A stretch of 64,000 nucleotides of DNA from Chryseobacterium lactis (GCF_003815875.1 NZ_CP033924.1:1488001-1552000), one strand, 5' to 3'. Counted from the first letter of the stretch, positions 23,649 to 33,503 are shown. Translations and numbers: made by a program. Notes: generated from the letters alone by a model not told the origin.

Positions 23649-24917
23649 TTATTTTTCTAAAATCATGGTAACTCCCTGTCCACGAGCAGCACAGATAGAA
23701 ATAAAGCCTTTTCCACTTCCTTTTTCATGAAGTAATTTTGCTAAAGTCGCGATAATTCTTCCTCCCGTTGCTGCAAATGGATGGGCTGCGGCAAGACTTC
23801 CTCCTTTCACATTCAGTTTAGTCCGGTCAATCTTTCCCAATGCTTTTTCCAATCCGAATTTTTTAGCCAGATCATCATTTTCCCAGATTTTCATCGTTGC
23901 CAGAGTTTGTGCGGCAAAGGCTTCATGAATTTCATAATAATCAAAATCTTCAAGACTCATTCCTGCTTTTCTAAGCATTCTGTCTGCGGCAAAAATAGGA
24001 GCTAACAGTAAATTCTGTTTATTTTCAACATATTCTATTCCTGCAATTTCTGAGAAGGTAATATAGGCAAATATTGGAAGATTATTCGCTTTTGCCCATT
24101 CTTCACTGGCCAATAAAACAGCGGACGCTCCATCAGTAAAAGGAGTAGAGTTTCCTGCCGTTAATGTACCATTTTGTCTGTCGAATGCGGGTTTCAGCTG
24201 AGAAAGTTTTTCTAAACTGGTATCACGGCGCAGATTATTGTCCTTATCTAAGCCAAAAGCGGGACTCATCATATCATCAAAAAAACCTTCGTCATACGCT
24301 TTAGCCATATTTTGATGACTTTTGAATGCCAACTCATCCTGTTCTTCCCTGGAAATATGATAATATTTTGCTGTAATTTCAGTATGTTCACCCATCACCA
24401 AACCTGTTTTAGGCTCTTGCCCTTTATAAGGAATAGGCATCCAGTCTTTAAGTTTCGGACTTAGTAATTGTTTTAATTTTCCGAATGCGGATTTTTCCTT
24501 ATTGGCTTTTAAAAGTGCCTTTCTTAACCTTGGTGAAGATTCAAAAGGAATATTGCTCATTGCTTCTACACCACAGGCGATCCCGCTTTCTATCTGGCCT
24601 AAAGCAATTTTATTTCCTATATAAATAGCGGCCTCAATACCTGTATCGCATGCTTGCTGAAGATCACAGGCCGGAGTAGCAGGATCCAGTGAAGTATTCA
24701 TGACAGATTCTCTGATGAGGTTACTTTCCGAAATATGTTTAATGACGGCGCCACCCGCAACCTCACCAAGAAGTTTGCCTTTAAGCTGGTAACGGTCTAT
24801 CAGTCCATTAAGGGCTGCAAGCAGAAGATCCTGGTTTCCTTGTTCGGTATAAGCCGTGTTCATTCTGGCAAATGGGATTCTGTTGTATCCTACAATAGCC
24901 ACTTTTTTTGTTTCCAT
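23649..24917 (-). CDS. fadI: Acetyl-CoA C-acyltransferase (thiolase, FadI-like)
   Basis: A 422-residue thiolase. The nucleophilic Cys is in CDLQQACDTGIEA near residue 90; the second Cys is in ISICAARGQGVTMIL at the C-terminus; GGSLAAAHPFAATGGR supplies the active-site His. The CAARGQG form is typical of FadI-type 3-ketoacyl-CoA thiolases of beta-oxidation. The gene begins 10 nt after the TetR regulator's stop codon, so both are in one transcript under a TetR-type operator (25568-25587). No other beta-oxidation gene is adjacent. The gene symbol is an inference from similarity to FadI. Confidence 0.85.
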   Translation of the reverse strand: METKKVAIVGYNRIPFARMNTAYTEQGNQDLLLAALNGLIDRYQLKGKLLGEVAGGAVIKHISESNLIRESVMNTSLDPATPACDLQQACDTGIEAAIYIGNKIALGQIESGIACGVEAMSNIPFESSPRLRKALLKANKEKSAFGKLKQLLSPKLKDWMPIPYKGQEPKTGLVMGEHTEITAKYYHISREEQDELAFKSHQNMAKAYDEGFFDDMMSPAFGLDKDNNLRRDTSLEKLSQLKPAFDRQNGTLTAGNSTPFTDGASAVLLASEEWAKANNLPIFAYITFSEIAGIEYVENKQNLLLAPIFAADRMLRKAGMSLEDFDYYEIHEAFAAQTLATMKIWENDDLAKKFGLEKALGKIDRTKLNVKGGSLAAAHPFAATGGRIIATLAKLLHEKGSGKGFISICAARGQGVTMILEK

Positions 24918-24927
24918 ATCGTGAAAT

Positions 24928-25533
24928 TTATGATGGAAGAATAATTAGTTCATGATCAATCATATCAGAAATCTTGTCCAGAGCCTGATTCAGGTAGCTT
25001 TGATTTCCTGTTGTTTTCGAAAGAAGAATTCCGCCTTCGATAAGCATGACAAACAGGGAAGCATATTTTTCTGCATCTGCTTTTTCATTTATTTCCCTTT
25101 TCTTTTTGCCCTCCAGAATGACAGATGAAATTTTTGTCATCCATACATCGAATGAATTCTTGACCTGGTTTTTTAAAGCCGGAAAAGAATCATCTGCTTC
25201 TGTAGCGGCATTCATCAATGGACAGCCTCCGTTTGAAAAAACAACAGGCCAGTTTTTCCTGTAAAAATTTACGAAAGCATGAAGTTTTTCTCCTGAAGTA
25301 GGAAATTCGTCTCCAAAAGATCGACTCATGGTTGTACTTAACAGTCCTGCATTGTATTTGTATACCTCAATAGCGACTTCATCTTTGTTTTCGAAATTTC
25401 CGTAGATACTTCCTTTTGTAAGGCCCGTAGCCTGAGTAATGTCTGAAAGGGAAGTGGAAATATACCCCTTTGTATTAAAAAGAGTAGCCGTTTTCTCTAT
25501 GATGAGTTGTTTTGTTTTTTCTGCCTTAGACAT
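24928..25533 (-). CDS. TetR/AcrR family transcriptional regulator
   Basis: A 201-residue repressor. Residues 9-55 form the TetR HTH (IIEKTATLFNTKGYISTSLSDITQATGLTKGSIYGNFENKDEV). The C-terminal domain is helical and ligand-binding, ligand unknown. It lies directly upstream of the thiolase, which suggests control of fatty-acid-like metabolism, possibly sensing acyl-CoA. The promoter has a 20-bp operator AATATACC-GATT-GGTATATT upstream of a TATATTTG box, consistent with autoregulation. Confidence 0.9.
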   Translation of the reverse strand: MSKAEKTKQLIIEKTATLFNTKGYISTSLSDITQATGLTKGSIYGNFENKDEVAIEVYKYNAGLLSTTMSRSFGDEFPTSGEKLHAFVNFYRKNWPVVFSNGGCPLMNAATEADDSFPALKNQVKNSFDVWMTKISSVILEGKKKREINEKADAEKYASLFVMLIEGGILLSKTTGNQSYLNQALDKISDMIDHELIILPS

Positions 25534-25552
25534 GTAATTGATTAATTCTCTG

Positions 25553-25560
25553 CAAATATA
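25553..25560 (-). promoter_or_regulatory. -7 box of the tetR-thiolase operon
   Basis: Minus strand TATATTTG, 20 nt before the start codon at 25533 and just downstream of the palindromic operator. Confidence 0.55.
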
Positions 25561-25567
25561 TGCAAAA

Positions 25568-25587
25568 AATATACCGATTGGTATATT
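25568..25587. promoter_or_regulatory. TetR operator palindrome
   Basis: AATATACC-GATT-GGTATATT, 8-bp perfect arms around 4 nt, sits in the -20 to -45 region of the tetR promoter. Its form suits a TetR dimer. Confidence 0.65.
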
Positions 25588-25640
25588 TGTGTGAAAAATT
25601 AAATCTGAGCGTTTTATGACCCAGATTTAATAGTAAGTTT

Positions 25641-26060
25641 TTATTGTTCTAAAGTCGCATTCAATGTAATCTCAAAATTAAACGCCGCACTTACAGGGCA
25701 TCCTTCCTCAGCAATTTTAGCAAATTTCTGAAATTCTTCTTCAGAGATTCCCGGAACTTTAGCCGTTAAAGTCAGTTCTGATTTTGTGATTTTTCCGATA
25801 TTGGGATCAAGGGTAATAACAGAAGTGGTTTTTAATTCTTCAGGATTGTAACCCGCCTGAGAGAGCTCTGCATCCAGTTTCATAGTGAAGCATCCTGCAT
25901 GAGCTGCTGCCAGTAATTCTTCAGGATTGGTTCCCACACCATCTGCAAAACGGCTGTTAAAAGAATATTGAGTTTGGTTTAAAGTGGTACTCTGCGTTGT
26001 TAAATGTCCTTTACCTTCTTTAATAGTACCGTTCCAAACGGCTGTTGCGTTACGTCTCAT
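25641..26060 (-). CDS. OsmC family peroxiredoxin
   Basis: A 139-residue OsmC/Ohr-type thiol peroxidase that reduces organic hydroperoxides. Both redox Cys are present: AAHAGCFTMKLDAEL near residue 55 and EEGCPVSAAFNFEITL near 118. The N-terminal ATAVWNGTIKEGKGHL and FADGVGTNPEELLAA fit the OsmC branch rather than Ohr. The gene stands between the TetR operon and the divergent AraC gene. The 251-nt gap upstream contains the divergent regulatory region for both. Confidence 0.92.
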   Translation of the reverse strand: MRRNATAVWNGTIKEGKGHLTTQSTTLNQTQYSFNSRFADGVGTNPEELLAAAHAGCFTMKLDAELSQAGYNPEELKTTSVITLDPNIGKITKSELTLTAKVPGISEEEFQKFAKIAEEGCPVSAAFNFEITLNATLEQ

Positions 26061-26311
26061 AATATTTGTTTTGGTTTATATTGAGTTTAAAGTATGTCCG
26101 GAAAGAGATGTCGGTTTTATATTCCGGATTTTAAAGATACAAAAAAGCTTAATTTTAGGGATGTTAAATTATAGAAACCTGTGCCAGGTAAATGGGGTAG
26201 TGGTCTCTTTTGAAAAAAAATAAAAACATATCTTCAGATTGATATTATTTTATCAAATTTACAAAGATTTGTATTGTAACTTTTATTTTTAAATTTAAAA
26301 AAAACTGTTGT

Positions 26312-27190
26312 ATGAGTGAACTTGAAAATATTTTAAGGGAGATAACTCCACTTTCTCCTGAAGACAGTTTTCTCGTATTCGACAGGATCAAAGCCTCATT
26401 TGATTTCCCTTATCACTATCATCCCGAAATTGAAATTAACTTTATCTACAAAGGAAAGGGCTACCGCAGAATGGTAGGAGATCATACCGGAGAAATCGGG
26501 AATATAGAATTGGTCATTGTTGGTCCCAATCTTCCGCACTGTTGGGCAAATTATCGTTGTAAAAACAGGAAGACCCATGAGATTACGGTACAGTTTAATC
26601 AGGATTTTTTCAGCCAGTCTCTGATGCAAAAGAATATTCTGAAACCGATTAACAACCTGATGAAAGAATCAATCCGGGGAATATTATTCTCAACGGAAAC
26701 GGCAGAAAAACTAAAGGATTCTTTTCTGAACCTTTCCAAAATGAGCAGTTTTGAATCGTTCATCGAAATTATGAAGATTCTTAACGAGTTAGCGATAGCA
26801 GAAGACAAAACCCTTTTATCATCTTATAGTATCGAGCTGGAGACCTTTGGTGATCATGATAAAATGAAGATCGTTCATGATTTTGTCCATAAAAACTTTG
26901 AAAACAAAATAACACTCGATGAGGTTGCGTCATTGGTGAATATGAGTAATGTGACCTTCAACAGATTTATTAAAAAAAGAATCGGAAAAACGTTTGTCAA
27001 TTATTTGAATGAAGTTAGAATCAGTTATGCAGCGAGGTGGTTGATGGAAAAGAATCTGACTGTTTTTGAAATTGCCTTTGAAGCAGGCTTTAATAATATT
27101 GCTAATTTTAATAAAGTCTTTAAATCAATAAAAAAGACAACACCTACGGAATTCAGGGAACAATTTAAAGGAGTGAAGAAGATTGAATAG
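26312..27190 (+). CDS. AraC family transcriptional regulator with cupin N-terminus
   Basis: A 292-residue regulator. Residues 1-110 look like an AraC-type cupin sensor (FPYHYHPEIEINFIYKGKG...IGNIELVIVGPNLPHCWANY). Residues about 190-288 form the double-HTH DNA-binding domain (ITLDEVASLVNMSNVTFNRFIKK, FEIAFEAGFNNIANFNKVFKS, TPTEFREQF). It lies upstream of susC in the same direction, separated by a terminator, so it may regulate the polysaccharide locus. The inducer is not predictable. A hybrid two-component or ECF-sigma/anti-sigma regulator, common in such loci, is absent. Confidence 0.88.
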   Translation: MSELENILREITPLSPEDSFLVFDRIKASFDFPYHYHPEIEINFIYKGKGYRRMVGDHTGEIGNIELVIVGPNLPHCWANYRCKNRKTHEITVQFNQDFFSQSLMQKNILKPINNLMKESIRGILFSTETAEKLKDSFLNLSKMSSFESFIEIMKILNELAIAEDKTLLSSYSIELETFGDHDKMKIVHDFVHKNFENKITLDEVASLVNMSNVTFNRFIKKRIGKTFVNYLNEVRISYAARWLMEKNLTVFEIAFEAGFNNIANFNKVFKSIKKTTPTEFREQFKGVKKIE

Positions 27191-27220
27191 GAAATTAGGT
27201 TAATAAAATAATATCATATC

Positions 27221-27251
27221 AAGATCCGGTTTAAATATCGGATCTTTTTTT
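27221..27251 (+). terminator. Terminator after araC-type gene
   Basis: AAGATCCG (27221-27228) and CGGATCTT (27239-27246) are perfect arms followed by a T-run. Confidence 0.85.
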
Positions 27252-27404
27252 GTAGAAAAGCGAAATAATTCCTCTTTAATAGTGTGCTTTTTGATGGTTG
27301 TATTTATTTGTAAATCACTATTTTGTGATCATATTTTTAAAATGTATGAAAGAATAATATCGTTTTATGACAAAATAGTATTATATCGGACTGGCAACAA
27401 AATT

Positions 27405-27412
27405 TAGATTTG
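27405..27412 (+). promoter_or_regulatory. Candidate -7 box upstream of susC
   Basis: TAGATTTG fits TAnnTTTG, 144 nt before the susC start. No -33 TTG is evident. Confidence 0.3.
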
Positions 27413-27555
27413 TTAATGTGAATTAAATCTTAACAAAACTTTAAATAATTTAATACATAAACGGCTAAATTTTGCCAAAAGAATAATAAATTCTCTGTAT
27501 TGAATCCTAAAGTGATGTAATTGATTCTCAATTAAATCTAACTAATCTAAACCTT

Positions 27556-30444
27556 ATGAGAAAAGCAGTTATACCGGTTCTATTAGTTCTTTCCTTTTAT
27601 TCTAATGCTCAGGAAAGAAAGGCGGCCGACACCACGAAGACAACCGATATTCAGGAGGTCGTTGTCACTTCTTTGGGGATAAAAAGACAGGCCAGATCCC
27701 TCACTTACTCCAGCCAGCAGATTGGCGGAGATGAACTTACCGAGGTAAAAACTCCCAATCTTTTAAATTCTATCAACGGGAAAGTTTCCAATGTGCAAAT
27801 TAACAGAACGAGTGGAGGAATCGGAGGTGCTGTAAGGGTGGTAATGAGGGGAGATAAATCTACAAGGAATAGCCAGCCTCTACTTGTCATTGATGGTATT
27901 CCTGTAATCAATTCCATAGGGACATCAAAAATTGGATCGGATGGTACCATTTCCAGTGGAGGGGGCGCCGACTCATATAATGGATCAGCAGATGCTGGAG
28001 ATATCTTCAGTAGTATCAATCCGGAAGATATTCAAAGCATGACCTTTTTAAAGGGAGCGTCAGCAGCTGCGTTGTATGGATCTCAGGGTAGTAATGGAGC
28101 TATTTTGATTACAACTAAAAAAGGAGCAGCCGGAAAGGCGAATCTTTCGTTTACTTCAAGTTTAACTTTTGATAAGGCTTATGCACTTCCTAAACTTCAG
28201 CATGAATTTTTACAAAGTCATGATGCTGCTACCAATACTTACGGAGATGATAGTTGGGGAGTAGCAGGAAGCTCTAAAGATTATCTTAAAGATTTTTTAA
28301 GAACCGGCACTACATGGACAAATAGCCTTACATTTTCTGCGGGAAATGAGAAGTCTACAAGTTTCTTCTCTGTCGCCAATACGACCAATAAAGGGATCGT
28401 TCCTGTTTCAAACTTTGATCAATATAATGTTAACTTTAGAAACTCAAGTAAGTTTTTTGATGATAAGTTGACATTAGATGCCAATATAATGGCTTCCATG
28501 CAGGAGTCAAAAAACAGATTAACTCCGGGTGTATATTTCAACCCTATTTATCAGGTAGCTGTTTTGCCGAGGGGAGTTAACTTTGACCAGTATAAAGATT
28601 ATATGTATCTGGATTCTGAACGTCAGATTCCCGCCCAGAATTGGTATAACCTTACAGGAATCAGACAAAATCCTTACTGGATCTTAAACAGAAACGCTTC
28701 TGTAAGCAAGAATAAAAATGTATATTCTTCAGTAGCATTATCTTATCAGATTAATAATTGGCTTACAGCGAAAGTTCGTGGAAATTATACATATTCCACA
28801 TCCAATACAGAAAGAGATTTGTATGCCTTTACAGTTCCTTCAATAGCAGGATCGTTTGGTAATGGAAAAATGTATTACAACAATCTGGAAACCAATGCTT
28901 ATTATGGTGATGCTTTGCTTATAGGTAGCCCTAATATTTCAGACAATATCAGCTTTGATTTTACAGTTGGTGCCAGTATAAGTGATAAAAAAGATGTTGT
29001 TACAGAGATACAAAGTGAAAGACTTTCTGTACCTAACTTATTTTCATTGTCCAACATTTACTGGTCTCGAGGATCTGGAACATATACGATCTTTACTCCG
29101 CACAGACAAGATCAATCGGTATTTGCAAGTACTACAATCGGATATAAGAAAATGCTTTATTTAGACCTTACCTTCAGAAATGACTGGTCTTCTACTTTAT
29201 TCGGAAGCAATTATAGTGGTATTGATTATGAGTCTGTGGGTGCTAATGCAATATTAAGTGACATTTTTCAATTACCACAAGCTTTTTCATTCTGGAAAGT
29301 AAGAGCTTCCTATGCTACAGTTGGTAATGCTCTGGAGCCAACTTATGCCAATCCTGTTCCTATCCTTAATAATGGTGTTATTACAGGCTATTCAGCATAT
29401 TTAACAAAATTATTCCCACCAAAACCGGAGTTTAATAAGACATTTGAAGTAGGAACAGAAATCAGACTATTTAAAAATCGACTCAATTTTGACTTCACAT
29501 TTTATAACTCTCTTGTACAAAACCAATATTTACGACAAGTTGAAGCCGCTCCGGGGCTGAGCGATTTATCAGGAACCAAGATTGATATCAATGCAGGGGA
29601 AATTCAAAACAGAGGTTTCGAAATGTCCTTAAGCTATGATGCAATTAAAGGAGGAGATCTTAATTGGACAACCACAATCAATGCTTCTGCAAATAGAAAT
29701 AAAATCATGAAACTATTCCCTTCAGAATTTTATAGCGGAGACAATAGCTTTTTCGACCTGGTTGGAGGCGGAAATTATAATAAACTGAAAGCAGGAGGTT
29801 CGTTCGGGGATATTTATGGTACTGCTTTTTTACGGAATGATGCAGGACAGATTATTGTAGATGCTAAAGGGGCTCCTATGGTGGATCCAAACAGTAGGAA
29901 ATTTTTAGGAAATCCGAATCCGAAATTCATATTAGGATTTAGTAACTCATTTTCCTATAAAAACTTTAAGTTAGACTTTTTGATCGATGGTAAATTTGGA
30001 GGGAAAGTACTGAGTCTGGCAGAAGCTACGTACGATTATAATGGGGTAAGCCAAAGGTCGGCCGATGCCAGAAGAGATGGAGGTGTGGCTATAGAAAATG
30101 CCGTGTACCAAAATGGGACTCCATATACAGGGAAAACAGATGCAAAAACTTATTATACAACGATCGGAGGGCAAGTGGCTCCTAATATTGCTGAAGCTTA
30201 TATGTATGAAGCAACAACCGTTCGCCTAAGACAAGCATCTGCATCATATACTTTTAGAGTGAATTCTAAATACATGAGAGAAGCTACGGTGAGTGTCATC
30301 GGAACCAATCTTTTCTTCTTCTATAAAAAAGCTCCTTTTGATCCGGAACAGGTTTCAGGCGTGAATCCGGGAGGTGTAGGAGTTGATGTTTTTGGAATGC
30401 CAATAACAAGGTCATTAGGTTTTTCTGTTAAATTAAATTTTTAA
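27556..30444 (+). CDS. susC: SusC/RagA-type TonB-linked outer membrane transporter
   Basis: A 962-residue outer-membrane porin that imports oligosaccharides with its SusD lid. After a signal peptide (about 18 residues) the TonB-box-like EVVVTSLGIKR begins at once, followed by the plug domain (VSNVQINRTSGGIGGAVRVVMRGDKST, DGIPV, GASAAALYGSQGSNGAILITTKKG) and the barrel ending in FSVKLNF. The N-terminal carboxypeptidase-regulatory-like domain usual in SusC proteins is absent. The start fits: the ATG follows the leader. Paired with the SusD gene 6 nt downstream. Confidence 0.95.
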   Translation: MRKAVIPVLLVLSFYSNAQERKAADTTKTTDIQEVVVTSLGIKRQARSLTYSSQQIGGDELTEVKTPNLLNSINGKVSNVQINRTSGGIGGAVRVVMRGDKSTRNSQPLLVIDGIPVINSIGTSKIGSDGTISSGGGADSYNGSADAGDIFSSINPEDIQSMTFLKGASAAALYGSQGSNGAILITTKKGAAGKANLSFTSSLTFDKAYALPKLQHEFLQSHDAATNTYGDDSWGVAGSSKDYLKDFLRTGTTWTNSLTFSAGNEKSTSFFSVANTTNKGIVPVSNFDQYNVNFRNSSKFFDDKLTLDANIMASMQESKNRLTPGVYFNPIYQVAVLPRGVNFDQYKDYMYLDSERQIPAQNWYNLTGIRQNPYWILNRNASVSKNKNVYSSVALSYQINNWLTAKVRGNYTYSTSNTERDLYAFTVPSIAGSFGNGKMYYNNLETNAYYGDALLIGSPNISDNISFDFTVGASISDKKDVVTEIQSERLSVPNLFSLSNIYWSRGSGTYTIFTPHRQDQSVFASTTIGYKKMLYLDLTFRNDWSSTLFGSNYSGIDYESVGANAILSDIFQLPQAFSFWKVRASYATVGNALEPTYANPVPILNNGVITGYSAYLTKLFPPKPEFNKTFEVGTEIRLFKNRLNFDFTFYNSLVQNQYLRQVEAAPGLSDLSGTKIDINAGEIQNRGFEMSLSYDAIKGGDLNWTTTINASANRNKIMKLFPSEFYSGDNSFFDLVGGGNYNKLKAGGSFGDIYGTAFLRNDAGQIIVDAKGAPMVDPNSRKFLGNPNPKFILGFSNSFSYKNFKLDFLIDGKFGGKVLSLAEATYDYNGVSQRSADARRDGGVAIENAVYQNGTPYTGKTDAKTYYTTIGGQVAPNIAEAYMYEATTVRLRQASASYTFRVNSKYMREATVSVIGTNLFFFYKKAPFDPEQVSGVNPGGVGVDVFGMPITRSLGFSVKLNF

Positions 30445-30450
30445 AAAGTC

Positions 30451-32073
30451 ATGATCAATATTAAAAAAATTTCGATATCACTTATTTTTTGTTTGGGGCT
30501 AGTAGCTTGTACTGATGATTTCTCAAACATTAACTCTGAGTTTTCAGGAGTAGGAGATGAACAGATAAGGGCAGATTTTGTAGGATTGGTAAATCCGCTT
30601 AAACTTGCCCAGCAGAATTTTATTTATTCTACCGATTTTATGTATCAATTGCAGGTTGGATTAAATGCTGATTTATATAGCGGCTTTTTTGCAACTGCCA
30701 ATGGAGGATTCGGGCAGAATAACAGTAATTACTTCATGCGTGACTGGAATGATTGGATCATGAAAAACCAGTTGGAAGAGGCTATGCAGCGGGCAGTAGA
30801 TTTCCATAATATTAAACTAAAGCTGTATCCAAATATAGATTTTAGTGGAAGTGAAAGTGTTTTAAGCATATTAAAGGTAATGTCTTCTGCAAGGGTATCT
30901 GATGCGCACGGTCCGGTAATATACAGTCACTTCGGAAAACCCAATCCGGATTTTTCCATCGATTATGACTCTCAACAGGATGCCTATAAATTTTTTATTA
31001 AGGACTTATCTGATGCCATTCAAAATTTGCAAAAAAATCTGGGGGTCGAAGATAAAACAGTGCTTACTAAATCTGACATTACATTTGGAGGAAACCCATT
31101 AAAATGGGCTAAACTGGCAAACTCAATAAAGCTAAGATTAGCAATGAGAATGGCTTATGCTGATCCTGTATCTTCTAAAAAATATGCCGAAGAAGCTCTA
31201 TCTTCTCCTGTTGGGCTTATTGAAGATAATTCGGATAACGCATTAATAAGCTATGGAAACCAATCTCCTGTATATGTTGTGTGTATCGCATGGGGAGATG
31301 CTAATGCAGGAGCTCCGTTAACTTCTTTTCTAAATGGATATAATGATCCAAGGTTAAAATCATATATAGTTCCTGCAACAGATCAAACGATAAACGGACA
31401 ATATATTGGGGTAAGACAAGGTATTGATTTAGGATCCAACAAAGATAAATATGGAGGTTTTGCTCATAATACAGCCGAAGCAGCTACAGGTAATTATTTA
31501 TCAAATACAGATGGTAAAGCAAAAGTTTTTACGGCAGCAGAAACTTGGTTTTTACGAGCAGAGGCGGCATTAAGAGGGTATTCAGGAGCAGGAGATGCTA
31601 AAACGAATTATGAAAAAGGAGTGCAGGTATCTTTTATAGAGTGGGGTAAAAGTGCAGGCTACTCAGCTTATATAGATGACAGCTCATCATTGCCTAAGGA
31701 ATATATTGATCCTAAAAACAGTGGAAATAATATATTGGCGGGAAATCCTATTCTAAGTACAGCTACTATAAAGTGGGATAATACTAGTTCTTTTGAAATA
31801 AAGTTGGAGCGTATCATTACTCAGAAATGGCTGGCTCTTTATCCTGACGGTGTAGAAGCATGGGCAGAACAAAGAAGAACCGGCTACCCTAAATTGTTCC
31901 CAAATGTAATTAATAATAGCGGTGGGACAATTAGCACTCAGGATTTTATCAGAAGGATTCCGATTCCGGCTAAATACAGAAATAATAATGCTCCGGGATA
32001 TGACAAAGCGGCTGCAACATTAGGTGGTCCAGATACAGGAGGAACCAAACTTTGGTGGGATAAAAAATTATAA
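30451..32073 (+). CDS. susD: SusD/RagB-type nutrient-binding outer membrane lipoprotein
   Basis: A 540-residue surface lipoprotein that captures glycans and closes SusC. Lipobox: LIFCLGLVACTDD with Cys at about residue 20. It is of the SusD-like_2 type: YSTDFMYQLQVGLNADLYSGFFATANGG, QQDAYKFFIKDLSDAIQNL, LANSIKLRLAMRMAYADP, TAAETWFLRAEAALRGY, KLERIITQKWLALYPDGVEAWAEQRRTGYPKL are all characteristic. It starts 6 nt after susC, in one operon. A large hairpin follows its stop codon. Confidence 0.94.
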   Translation: MINIKKISISLIFCLGLVACTDDFSNINSEFSGVGDEQIRADFVGLVNPLKLAQQNFIYSTDFMYQLQVGLNADLYSGFFATANGGFGQNNSNYFMRDWNDWIMKNQLEEAMQRAVDFHNIKLKLYPNIDFSGSESVLSILKVMSSARVSDAHGPVIYSHFGKPNPDFSIDYDSQQDAYKFFIKDLSDAIQNLQKNLGVEDKTVLTKSDITFGGNPLKWAKLANSIKLRLAMRMAYADPVSSKKYAEEALSSPVGLIEDNSDNALISYGNQSPVYVVCIAWGDANAGAPLTSFLNGYNDPRLKSYIVPATDQTINGQYIGVRQGIDLGSNKDKYGGFAHNTAEAATGNYLSNTDGKAKVFTAAETWFLRAEAALRGYSGAGDAKTNYEKGVQVSFIEWGKSAGYSAYIDDSSSLPKEYIDPKNSGNNILAGNPILSTATIKWDNTSSFEIKLERIITQKWLALYPDGVEAWAEQRRTGYPKLFPNVINNSGGTISTQDFIRRIPIPAKYRNNNAPGYDKAAATLGGPDTGGTKLWWDKKL

Positions 32074-32096
32074 CTAATCAGAATCACTCAGAATAC

Positions 32097-32189
32097 AGAG
32101 GCCACTTAAAGATCAGAGTTTCGACAGGGGAGAAATCTCCGATATTATAGTTTCGTTAAAGTCAGAAATGAAACTTTAAGATGGCCTCT
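32097..32189 (+). promoter_or_regulatory. Long stem-loop spanning the susD-MFS junction
   Basis: AGAGGCCA plus CTTAAAG (32097-32111) pairs with CTTTAAG plus ATGGCCTCT (32174-32189). A perfect inner hairpin GGAGA-AA-TCTCC lies in the loop. The right arm covers the MFS start codon at 32181 if that start is used. Confidence 0.55.
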
Positions 32190-33503
32190 TCTTCAGAATT
32201 TATTTTTAATATGGGAAAAAACAACTCAGGAAACCGTCTGGTAAACCCTATCCTTTGGATCTCGACATTGTATTTTGCAATGGGAATGCCCTTTGTAACC
32301 ATCAATGCCGTTTCCGGAATTATGTACAAGGATATGGGGATTTCAGATTCTCAGATTACATTCTGGACGGCGCTTATTATGTTCTCATGGACTTTGAAGC
32401 CGCTTTGGAGCCCTTTCCTGGAGATTTATAAAACCAAGAAATTTTTTGTTGTTTTTACTCAGTTTGCGATAGGAATTTTATTTGCACTGGTTGCCTTAAG
32501 CCTTCCCTTACCCGGATTTTTCAAGTACAGTATTGCTCTTTTTGCCATTATTGCTTTTTGCGGAGCGACTCATGATATTGTTGCTGATGGTACTTATATC
32601 AGTTTTCTTACTAATAAAGAGCAGGCAAAATATATCGGATGGCAGGGAGCTTTTTATAACTTGGCAAAGATTATCAGCAGTGGAGCATTAGTTTATTTCG
32701 CAGGAGTTCTGGAAAAAACCAAAGGAGTTACTCATGCATGGATGATCATCATGGGAATTTATGCGGTGGTATTTTTTGCGTTAGCAATGTATCACTCATG
32801 GATTTTACCTAAAGAAAACAAAGAAGAACAGAAGGTGGAGAAAACAACCGGAAATATCCGTCAGGAATTGCTGGAAGTGATTACCTCATTTTTTACAAAA
32901 CCTAAGATCTTGTGGTGTGTGTTGTTTATCATCCTGTACCGTTTTGCCGAAGGTTTTGCCATCAAGATTGCGCCGTTGTTTTTTAAAGCTCCGAGATCTT
33001 CGGGAGGATTAGGATTATCAACTTCTGATATCGGACTTGTTTACGGAACATACGGATCAGCTGCATTTATCCTGGGATCTGTATTGGCAGGATATTTTAT
33101 TTCTGCTCGCGGTCTGAAAAGGTCTTTGATATGGTTATGTTGTGCTTTCAATATTCCATTTGTGGTCTATGCTTTATTAGCTCATTACCAGCCGGCAGAT
33201 CTTATGCCTGTAGCAGCGGCAGTTGTAGTAGAATATTTCGGTTATGGCTTTGGTTTCGTAGGTCTGATGCTGTACATGATGCAACAGATTGCACCAGGAA
33301 AACATAAAACAGCCCACTATGCATTTGCAACCGGTATTATGAACCTTGGAGTAATGATTCCCGGAATGTTCAGCGGGATGATCAGTGACTGGGTAGGATA
33401 TAAAGTTTTCTTTATCTGGGTTTTAATTGCAACCATCCCTGCATTCCTTGTGACCTTGTTTGTTCCATTCCCTTATTCAGAAAATAAAGAAGAACGTAGT
33501 TAA
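32181..33503 (+). CDS. MFS permease of the mannan/N-glycan locus
   Basis: A 440-residue major facilitator with about 12 membrane segments. Visible: a first helix pair (ILWISTLYFAMGMPFVTIN), GATHDIVADGTYISFLTNKEQAKYIGWQGAFYNLAKI, and a C-terminal half ending PAFLVTLFVPFPYS. It is probably the inner-membrane transporter that brings in mannosyl-glycan fragments for GH130 and GH92 work in the periplasm or cytosol. The start is ATG 32181, but an internal ATG at 32211 (MGKNNSG) is equally plausible and would lie outside the upstream hairpin. GH130 follows 93 nt downstream. Confidence 0.88.
   Translation: MASSSEFIFNMGKNNSGNRLVNPILWISTLYFAMGMPFVTINAVSGIMYKDMGISDSQITFWTALIMFSWTLKPLWSPFLEIYKTKKFFVVFTQFAIGILFALVALSLPLPGFFKYSIALFAIIAFCGATHDIVADGTYISFLTNKEQAKYIGWQGAFYNLAKIISSGALVYFAGVLEKTKGVTHAWMIIMGIYAVVFFALAMYHSWILPKENKEEQKVEKTTGNIRQELLEVITSFFTKPKILWCVLFIILYRFAEGFAIKIAPLFFKAPRSSGGLGLSTSDIGLVYGTYGSAAFILGSVLAGYFISARGLKRSLIWLCCAFNIPFVVYALLAHYQPADLMPVAAAVVVEYFGYGFGFVGLMLYMMQQIAPGKHKTAHYAFATGIMNLGVMIPGMFSGMISDWVGYKVFFIWVLIATIPAFLVTLFVPFPYSENKEERS

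Larger units (their letters stand above)
27191..27555. other. 365-nt region upstream of susC
   Basis: It holds the terminator at 27221-27251 and an AT-rich leader to susC with no gene. A TAGATTTG element (27405-27412) matches TAnnTTTG but lacks a clear TTG upstream; the leader would be about 140 nt. Confidence 0.5.
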
